Shown here: positions 21,048 to 27,568 of the stretch, piece by piece
How positions within the stretch are numbered: the stretch's first letter is position 1
Layout: each line of letters starts with the position of its first letter
NCBI GenBank assembly: GCA_018398765.1
Contig: JAHBMJ010001986.1
Location: 27,458-55,025, forward strand
Reading direction: 5' to 3'
Length of the DNA: 27,568 nucleotides
Source: Chromera velia
Taxonomy: Eukaryota; Sar; Chromeraceae
Program-made: the position numbers and the translations under genes
Notes under the pieces: generated by a model
The model's input: only the letters and a program-made list of their open reading frames with translations
Database searches by the model: none
Told to the model about the DNA's origin: nothing

Positions 21048-22738
21048 ACGAATTCGAGCATGAAAAGTGTGTGAGAAAAGGGAATCATGATGGGAAAGAT
21101 GAGTGAGTGGTCAACTTCTTGACAAGAAAGGAGTCAGAAGAAGACCTTTGATGGAAGGTCAACAGAGAAAGGCAGAGGTCCCAGAGGATAAATGAGAGAG
21201 AGAGACACTGGCAGACAGACAGACACACAAACCATTTTTATCCGAGTCATTTTTTTTTACTTTTTTTTTTGAAAACTATAAAACATTCTCGTATAAGGTT
21301 AGGACCTACTTAGGAGTTCGTATTAAGCCTATAGTCTAGCCTATAGTATTGAGCATGCTGAGAGATCACTAATTGATATCAGGCTCGCCTAGTAATTGAT
21401 TGTTGAACCTTATTAATTCCTAGGCCCCCGGTTCAAAGGACTTAAACAAGTCTGACCTAGCGGAAGTTTTTAATTAAATTGAGTCAATAAGCAAACAGAA
21501 ACGCTGCCAATCATGATACCAGTGGTTTGTTAGCCAATCTTTGTAAAATGTACTGTACATTGAATTAAATCAAACTGGACAAAACTTTAAAATCCGAGTT
21601 TCACTTGGGGTTTCAAAAGGCGACCCTTTAGTGCGAGCTCCCGGGCTGAGAGAACGCAAACTGCTGAGGTTGGTGAGTTAGAGGGGAAATCCGAACTCGG
21701 CGGACAGTCAGCTGGATGGCGGTTGTGCAGATTCTCGGCGAGGAAGTGTTTTCGCAATTTTTGGAAGATGGAAGGGAGGGTGAGGGGAGAGCAAAGTTGG
21801 TGAGTGGAGTTCACCGGCGCCCGGCCCTTTTCGCGGAACTGGTCATGGCTCACGCGGCTCTTTCTCGTGATTTCTGCTTTCAGGCTCCTACTCAGCCTTC
21901 CTGTCCTGTCTTTGTGTCTGCCTCTGCCTGTCTGCGACAGGCTTCTCCCTGACGTAACCAGACTCATTCTCAGAATGTGCGCGGCTACGCCCGAAATCAC
22001 CTGCCGTGGTTACCTGCCTGTCATCTTTCTTTCCTGTCTATGTGTCTGTCTGTCTGTCTGTCTGTCGGTCTGTCTCTGCCTTTCTTGTGCGCCCTTCTAA
22101 GATGTCTGTCTGCCTCTGCCTTTCTGCGTGCTTCGAGAATGCCGTGTGGCATTGGACGCTTGCGCTTAAGGACGTTGTGTTGTGATAAGGGATGCCTGGA
22201 CTGATGACCGCTGTCAAGAGGTGCTGAGCACCAATCAAAATTGCGCCTGACCAGTTTTGACATGCTGCAGCAGCGATGTATGTGGAGAGGTAGGAAAATG
22301 TCTGTTGTCTGCGCTTTCTTCGGATTCATCTGCGATTTCTCCGGAGTCATCGGCTGTGATCTCGCTGAGTGGGTCTGGTATTTCACCCCTCTGCATGATA
22401 TTTTGCTTTGCACTCGTTTAACTCGACTGCTGTTCGGATCCGTCGGATGCTTCCGAGTCGAGAAGACCCGAAGTCACTGCTTGCTGTTCTTTCCTTTCTC
22501 TTCTTTCTGTGCTCTCTCATCTTTCTAGCTCTGCCTTTCTAGCTTTTGTTCATACAGAGGGCGAGGGGTCAATGGGTTCCGGTTACGGGCAGGGAGCGGA
22601 AAGATACGATGAGATCCAGGACCCCACACGGGTGGCAGCTGTCCAGAGCCTCTGAGAAAGGTGGGAGCATTCACGGGACCATTTCAAGAGTCGTTGGACC
22701 AGAGAAGACACAAAAGACGGGGGCCTGCCTTGTCTTCG
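21048..22738. other. Spacer with an AT-rich island, no supported gene
   Basis: After the HIBADH stop the sequence is purine-rich to about 21230. An AT-rich island with TA-rich words such as CCTATAGTCTAGCCTATAG follows to about 21600, then TC-rich low-complexity DNA. A minus-strand acidic reading frame at about 22240-22400 (with GEIPDPLSEITADDSGEIA) looks somewhat protein-like, but I cannot bound it by splice sites. Confidence 0.45.
22040..22074. repeat. (TGTC)n microsatellite
   Basis: About eight TGTC units with two single-base interruptions. Confidence 0.9.
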
Positions 22739-22912
22739 CTACTCCCCTTCGCCATCAGAACCTGAGGTGCTTGCGTCAGATTCATTCAGGATTTTTCGCG
22801 TTGCAGACTCTCCACTGGGCGGTGAAGATGCTGCTGCTGATACTGTGGTCTGTCGCAAACGGCTTTTGCACACAGCAAATGCAAAGGCCTTCTTTCCGCT
22901 TCTGCTCTCTCC
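22739..22912 (-). CDS. Possible terminal exon of an unrecognised minus-strand gene
   Basis: A CTTCCCCAACAG acceptor at 22913 is followed by 57 open codons and a TAG stop. The peptide ends with an acidic Ser-rich tail (NESDASTSGSDGEGE) after a basic stretch (GESRSGKKAF, KSRLRQTT). This composition is typical of the disordered C-terminus of a eukaryotic protein. The frame also stays open upstream to about 23010, where another plausible acceptor lies. I recognise no family and cannot trace the preceding exon, so this is only a candidate; it could belong with the exon-like blocks at 23718-25615 on the same strand. Confidence 0.25.
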   Translation of the reverse strand, partial: GESRSGKKAFAFAVCKSRLRQTTVSAAASSPPSGESATRKILNESDASTSGSDGEGE

Positions 22913-23717
22913 CTGTTGGGGAAGATTGACGCTGTTGGCCTCCGACTGTCCGAAGCATTCTGTCCGAGTTTTCAAATTGCATCTGCTCAGCCCCCTGCCT
23001 GGTGTCCCTGCAACGGCTCGTGTGCACGTGCAAGAAGTCTGGGAAGTGCCCGGTGCACAAAAGAAAAGTTTGAATTACGCTGCCATGTTGGAGACCGATC
23101 GACAGTGCAGAAATTCCAGATAACAACAGAAACACGGTTTGAGGCGGGAAAAAAGAGCTTGTAAAGAAGAGGAATTCTGAAAAAACATTGCTGACCTGAG
23201 AAAGAATCATCTTCGAAGATGCCAAGCCGTCCGCCGCCCGCAGTGTCAGCTGTAACGCCGGAAGCTCTCGTTGGAACCTTCTGCAAACTCTTCATTTGAA
23301 TGCAGAAAGCTCATCAATGAGTACTTGCCTTGTATTCCATAAGCATATGTTGAACAATCAATCAGACAGGATTGTTATTGGGGAAGAAAAACTTTACAGT
23401 CAATGAAGCGAATGCTGCTGAGCAGACTGTGTTCCAGTGCTTGAAACATATATTGTAAGGATCGCAACCTCCTCAATGACTGCCACCAAACCGCAGGAGG
23501 AGCAGCAATTCGTGCACTGACTGACCGAAATACAGCTCGCATTTGGAAATCCTTCTGAGCAGTGGTGCGACTGATGCCTCAGGGCACGTCGACCATTCCC
23601 TCTTTTCCTCTCCCTTTCCCTTTCGCATAGATCTGACTGGGGCTTCGGTGATGCGAGCGGTTCCGTCTTGTGGGGGGCTACGGAAGCATAGAAGCCCGCG
23701 TGCTCCATTTCGGCAGA

Positions 23718-23900
23718 CTAGACCTCGGCAGTCGGTACTCGTGGTGCACGGTACTCTTCTGCCGTCTTCCCCGCTTCCTCTGTGAGTCCCTCTACCGATG
23801 CATTTGCGCCTCTGAGTGCCTCCAATCGCGGAGTCACTCCTGCTGATCGCCCCCTTTCCACTGAGGTGATGAGGGGGGGCTTGAGGAGCGCTGCTTCACC
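23718..23900 (-). pseudogene. Copy A of the repeated exon-like block, ending at an in-frame stop
   Basis: After a TGCAG acceptor the frame reads GEAALLKPPLITSVERGRSA and continues for 60 codons to TAG at 23718-23720. The two other copies have TGG (Trp) at this point and continue for another 45 codons. Beyond the stop the copy diverges completely about 50 bp later. Copy A is either a decayed duplicate or, if the gene runs leftward, a genuine terminal exon made by duplication plus a new stop. Confidence 0.4.
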
Positions 23901-24354
23901 CTGCAGACCGTGCACAAGAGAGGCACAAGGGCCAGACACAACACAGGAATAAACCTCGATGCTTGGGCGTTTCCGTAGGGAGACGCTCCTAGCTCCCCGC
24001 GTGATAACGTAGGACCACAGTCTCTCACACCGTTGCTTTCAACCTACCGGCCGTATTGCCTACGTGCCTGCTTGTTTGCCTGTCTGCTTGCCTGCCTGTC
24101 TGCCTCGCTTTCTCTCTCACCCTCCCCCCGCCCTCTCTTCCTTCCGTTGCGGTTCTCTCCGTCTTCTTGGCTTTCAAACGTTGTTTATTCCTGCCTCCCT
24201 TCTTCTTTGTCTTTCTCTGGATCCTTCTGTATTCCTTCCCGCTTTCTCTTTCTGCATCGTCCTTCGTGCTTTTCCCCCTTCTTCCAACCCCCTGTGCCTC
24301 CTTTTTCCTTTTTGCAATCCCCTCCCCTTTTGAGTGAATTGTTGATGTGCTGAC

Positions 24355-24669
24355 CTCCAATGGCGCTTCGTGAGTGTCGGTGTCTGTGAGAGTCTCCCAC
24401 TCGTCGGGTTCTGGTACTGAAATTTGAGGATCTAACTTCTGGGGGGCTACGGAAGCATAGAAGCCCGCGTGCTCCATTTCGGCAGACCAGACCTCGGCAG
24501 TCGGTACTCGTGGTGCACGGTACTCTTCTGCCGTCTTCCCCGCTTCCTCTGTGAGTCCCTCTACCGATGCATTTGCGCCTCTGAGTGCCTCCAATCGCGG
24601 AGTCACTCCTGCTGATCGCCCCCCTTCCACTGAGGTGATGAGGGGGGGCTTGAGGAGCGCTGCTTCATC
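24355..24669 (-). CDS. Copy B of the repeated 315-bp exon-like block, hypothetical
   Basis: The block is bounded by a GTCTGCAG acceptor and a GTCAGC donor and is 105 codons long, so it is phase-neutral and could be duplicated without a frameshift. Its product starts DEAALLKPPLITSVEGG and contains VPTAEVWSAEMEHAGFYASV and EPDEWETLTDTDTHEAPLE. It is acidic, without a recognisable domain, signal peptide or membrane segment. Reading through the donor gives Lys/Arg/Gln-rich low-complexity sequence, which supports the exon edge. Function unknown. Confidence 0.4.
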
Positions 24670-24742
24670 CTGCAGACCGTGCACAAGAGAGGCACAAGGG
24701 CCAGACACAACACAGGAATAAACCTCGATGCTTGGGCGTTTC

Positions 24743-25068
24743 NNNNNNNNNNNNNNNNNNNNNNNNNNNNNNNNNNNNNNNNNNNNNNNNNNNNNNNNNN
24801 NNNNNNNNNNNNNNNNNNNNNNNNNNNNNNNNNNNNNNNNNNNNNNNNNNNNNNNNNNNNNNNNNNNNNNNNNNNNNNNNNNNNNNNNNNNNNNNNNNNN
24901 NNNNNNNNNNNNNNNNNNNNNNNNNNNNNNNNNNNNNNNNNNNNNNNNNNNNNNNNNNNNNNNNNNNNNNNNNNNNNNNNNNNNNNNNNNNNNNNNNNNN
25001 NNNNNNNNNNNNNNNNNNNNNNNNNNNNNNNNNNNNNNNNNNNNNNNNNNNNNNNNNNNNNNNNNNNN
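24743..25068. other. Assembly gap of 326 N
   Basis: The gap falls exactly where the other two repeat units carry the TGCC/CCTG microsatellite. By comparison with unit A (about 150 bp) and unit C (about 230 bp) the missing DNA is probably a longer or collapsed tetranucleotide array; the stated gap length may be an estimate. Any reading frame spanning it is an artefact. Confidence 0.98.
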
Positions 25069-25300
25069 TCCCCCCGCCCTCTCTTCCTTCCGTTGCGGTT
25101 CTCTCCGTCTTCTTGGCTTTCAAACGTTGTTTATTCCTGCCTCCCTTCTTCTTTGTCTTTCTCTGGATCCTTCTGTATTCCTTCCCGCTTTCTCTTTCTG
25201 CATCGTCCTTCGTGCTTTTCCCCCTTCTTCCAACCCCCTGTGCCTCCTTTTTCCTTTTTGCAATCCCCTCCCCTTTTGAGTGAATTGTTGATGTGCTGAC

Positions 25301-25615
25301 CTCCAATGGCGCTTCGTGAGTGTCGGTGTCTGTGAGAGTCTCCCACTCGTCGGGTTCTGGTACTGAAATTTGAGGATCTAACTTCTGGGGGGCTACGGAA
25401 GCATAGAAGCCCGCGTGCTCCATTTCGGCAGACCAGACCTCGGCAGTCGGTACTCGTGGTGCACGGTACTCTTCTGCCGTCTTCCCCGCTTCCTCTGTGA
25501 GTCCCTCTACCGATGCATTTGCGCCTCTGAGTGCCTCCAATCGCGGAGTCACTCCTGCTGATCGCCCCCCTTCCACTGAGGTGATGAGGGGGGGCTTGAG
25601 GAGCGCTGCTTCATC
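25301..25615 (-). CDS. Copy C of the repeated 315-bp exon-like block, hypothetical
   Basis: Same 105-codon block as copy B at an offset of 946 bp, with the same TGCAG acceptor, GTCAGC donor and open frame, and as far as I can compare by eye the same translation. Preservation of frame and of both splice signals fits a coding exon, but so recent a duplication would preserve them without selection as well. Confidence 0.4.
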
Positions 25616-25805
25616 CTGCAGACCGTGCACAAGAGAGGCACAAGGGCCAGACACAACACAGGAATAAACCTCGATGCTTGGGCGTTTCTGTAGGGAGACG
25701 CTCCTAGCTCCCCGCGTGACAACGTAGGACCACAGTCTCTCACACCGTTGCTTTCAACCTACCGGCCGTATTGCCTACGTGCCTGCTTGTTTGCCTGCCT
25801 GTGTG

Positions 25806-25865
<60 letters not shown>

Positions 25866-25866
25866 C
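25806..25866. repeat. (CTGC)15 microsatellite
   Basis: Fifteen CTGC units in the middle part of repeat unit C, flanked by diverged units (CTGTGTGC, CTTGCCTG). It gives Cys/Leu/Pro/Ala frames on one strand and Gln/Ala/Gly/Arg frames on the other, which are not proteins. Confidence 0.95.
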
Positions 25867-25971
25867 TTGCCTGTGTGCCTGGCTGCTTGCCTGCCTGTCT
25901 GCCTCGCTTTCTCTCTCACCCTCCCCCCGCCCTCTCTTCCTTCCGTTGCGGTTCCCGCCGTCTTCTTTGTA

Positions 25972-25973
<2 letters not shown>

Positions 25974-26007
<34 letters not shown>
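25974..26007. repeat. (CA)n microsatellite at the edge of the tandem repeat
   Basis: About 17 CA units directly after the point where the third right part of the tandem repeat breaks off, suggesting the breakpoint lies at or near this microsatellite. Confidence 0.95.
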
Positions 26008-26010
<3 letters not shown>

Positions 26011-26061
26011 AAAGAGACGAACTTCGAAATCATCGCTTTGAGATTCAACGTCATCGCTTCT

Positions 26062-26965
26062 CTATGAGAGGTTATCAGGTGCCGTTGTTGTTCTCCCATC
26101 GAGTTGATTTGAATGAAGAAGATGCTGTGCAGTTTCCAGGAGACTCCCTTCTTCACACGCCTGCTGTAGGGTCTCAAAAGAAACCTGCGGAGGAGTGCCT
26201 TCCGCAAGCCACCGGCAAGTCAGTGCTTCAACGACGCTGTGGTTCCGCCCACTGAGTCGAACATTCCCCGGAAAGATCATCTTCGACTGCTGCTGCTTCA
26301 GCCGAAAAACAGACAGAAGGTCACCTGCCTTGGAGTGATGCACAGAAGGCAGCCGAGATGGGGGAGGCGCGAAAGGGTTCAAGAGATTCCACAGGCGAAC
26401 ATTTCCTACAGGCAGACCCAATTCTCTCCTCCACTCGTAAAGGCCCATTCCCACGTCCTTTGCGGCCATGCCCGCTCGATTGCGTGTCATGCCGGATGAG
26501 TACTCAGTAAAAACGATCAGCGAACCGTCCTCTAGAATGACGGCGCCAGCCTGCAAACACATGTATCGGCACTTTGAAACATCGAGCTGCGCATATGCAT
26601 GGGCAGGCTCGCCCATTTGATGTCTCGACACGATCGGCATTTGTCCTGAGACTGACGCGATCTGTGACGTTGCCCATTATTCCTGTCGCAACGTATGTCC
26701 CGGTGTCGAGCATCTCCCCAAAGCCAATTCGAACTTCTGACGGAGAGGAAAACTTCAGTCCAAGCCGTTCGACCGCCTTCTCCATTGCTGAAGACAACCT
26801 GAAGATCACCCCCTCCGTCGTCAGAAAGACATCGTACGCCGGTGGGAACGCCCCATCCCGATTCCACGAAAAGCTGGTGGCGCAGTCGCGCAACAGGAGC
26901 TTCTCCTCTCCTGATGTTGGAAGCTCCCAGCGGTGTACGGACAGGCCGAGAAGAAGGTGGAACGA
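26062..26965 (-). CDS. Unrecognised protein, last two exons, 5' end missing
   Basis: Exon 26062-26550 (162 codons plus TAG) joins exon 26657-26965 across a 106-bp GT-AG intron (donor GTCAGT, acceptor TTTGCAG, phase 0). The joined product reads smoothly through the junction: GTYVATGIMGNVTDR then AGAVILEDGSLIVFTEYSSG. Repeated short strands such as YDVFLTTEGVIFRLS and AVILEDGSLIVFTEY suggest a beta-rich, perhaps propeller-like fold, followed by a more helical C-terminal part with VSFETLQQACEEGSLLETAQ. I recognise no family. No ATG stands at the front of the first exon; the frame continues only into AT-rich sequence, so upstream exons probably lie beyond an intron that runs toward or past the window end. 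The 26965 edge (acceptor CTCAAAG) is uncertain. Confidence 0.6.
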
Positions 26966-27568
26966 CTTTGAGACGAGGACAAATATTTGATTTATTTGTA
27001 TATATATGTATACGTGTTGGTTTGACAGTTTGGAGACAGTGTGGGACAGAAGAATGAAGTCAGCAAAGCGCAAAGAAGAATGGATTTGTCGCACTCTGGA
27101 CTTTCAGGAAGTACTCTCTGACATGACTTTGTACAGACCATGCAGAAGTAATATTAATATAGCTATATAGCTGATAGCTTGCTAGTCTGTCATTATATAT
27201 AATAATTAATTAATGTATACATGCAGAATAATAATATATATAATATGTATATTATAGCTCGTTGCAAATCAGTTGGCACTGTTGAATTTAAATGCATGCA
27301 TGCATCCGCCTAGCGGGCCCGGCTGCATGAGCATGCATCAATCATGCTGACCGTCTACGTATCGTAATCATGATACCAGAGCTAAAAATTGATCAAACAG
27401 CAGATTCAGCTCTCCACTACTACCATATGAAAAGCTACTTCACAACGAAGCTGAAGACCCTTTAGAACCATATGTAGTCGAGCAGGCTCCACCTATGAAG
27501 AGTCAAATCTTGCAAATTTTCACAGGTAGACTAAAGCGTTAAAGATTGCGACTTTCATGGGGGGCACA
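26966..27568. other. AT-rich end of window, no gene seen
   Basis: This stretch is strongly AT-rich with TATATA and TAATTAAT words, a TGCA cluster at about 27293-27304, and no open frame of coding character. It is probably an intron or the upstream region of the minus-strand gene ending at 26062. Confidence 0.5.

Larger units (their letters stand above)
23672..25954. repeat. Tandem segmental repeat, about 2.6 units of 770-946 bp
   Basis: Three nearly identical blocks start at 23672, 24441 and 25387 (GGGGGGCTACGGAAGCATAG). Each unit has a left part with an open minus-strand block, a middle part with a TGCC/CCTG microsatellite, and a right part (24123-24440 and 25069-25386) that is offset by exactly 946 bp between copies. 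A third right part breaks off at about 25954 into a CA repeat. The first unit is shorter (769 bp) because its microsatellite is shorter. Very few base differences separate the copies, so the duplication is recent. Confidence 0.9.

Noticed and set aside
21425-21445. CCCGGTTCAAAG resembling a tRNA B box
   Set aside because: It does not match GGTTCGANTCC well and no acceptor stem or anticodon arm can be drawn around it.
24665-25654. Minus-strand 329-codon frame running through the N gap
   Set aside because: The reading through N is artificial; only the 315-bp block at 25301-25615 is supported.
25740-26207. Gln/Ala/Gly/Arg and Cys/Leu/Pro repeat frames
   Set aside because: They are translations of the CTGC and CA microsatellites.
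21511-27378. Shared word AATCATGATACCAG in two AT-rich islands
   Set aside because: Only 14 bp match and neither flank extends the similarity, so chance is a fair explanation.

Overview
The window looks like nuclear DNA of a eukaryotic alga. Genes are split by short GT-AG introns, spacers are full of dinucleotide and tetranucleotide microsatellites, and there is a scaffold gap of 326 N. One gene carries what looks like a signal peptide plus transit peptide of the kind that feeds a complex (secondary) plastid. Together with an ankyrin-repeat gene and mixed GC-rich/AT-rich texture, this suggests a chromerid alga, most likely Chromera velia or a relative. The organism is an inference; no single diagnostic marker is present.

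Layout. 1-660 is AT-rich and gene-free, with one small inverted-repeat pair. 661-4624 is pyrimidine/purine-biased low-complexity DNA with no convincing gene. 4625-8339 (minus) is an eight-exon gene for a START lipid-transfer domain protein whose splice phases join cleanly into 415 residues. It is divergent from the gene at 9008-13308 (plus), a two-exon gene for a 1395-residue FG-repeat nucleoporin with a basic C-terminus like that of Nup153/Nup136-type basket nucleoporins. 13309-16380 has no supported gene. 16381-17849 is an AT-rich island with a 764-bp element bounded by 25-bp terminal inverted repeats, a nested inverted repeat, a 53-bp tandem repeat and an ATAGAAAT-rich tract. 17850-19342 (minus) is an ankyrin-repeat gene, divergent from a 3-hydroxyisobutyrate dehydrogenase gene at 20040-21047 (plus) that has a mitochondrial leader. 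21048-22738 is spacer.

22739-25960 (minus strand coding potential) holds a possible terminal exon and then a tandem segmental repeat of about 770-946 bp. The repeat carries three copies of one 315-bp open exon-like block; the copy at 23718 is cut by an in-frame stop, and the scaffold gap lies in the middle unit. 26062-26965 (minus) holds the last two exons of an unrecognised gene whose 5' end probably lies beyond the window. 26966-27568 is again AT-rich.

The genes are not an operon or a pathway cluster. They are ordinary nuclear genes: lipid transfer (possibly plastid), nuclear pore, ankyrin scaffold and mitochondrial valine breakdown. The least ordinary parts are the START protein's leader, the nested inverted-repeat element, the tandem exon-bearing repeat, and the frequent use of GTCAG 5' splice sites. 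I did not find evidence for a new multi-gene system.
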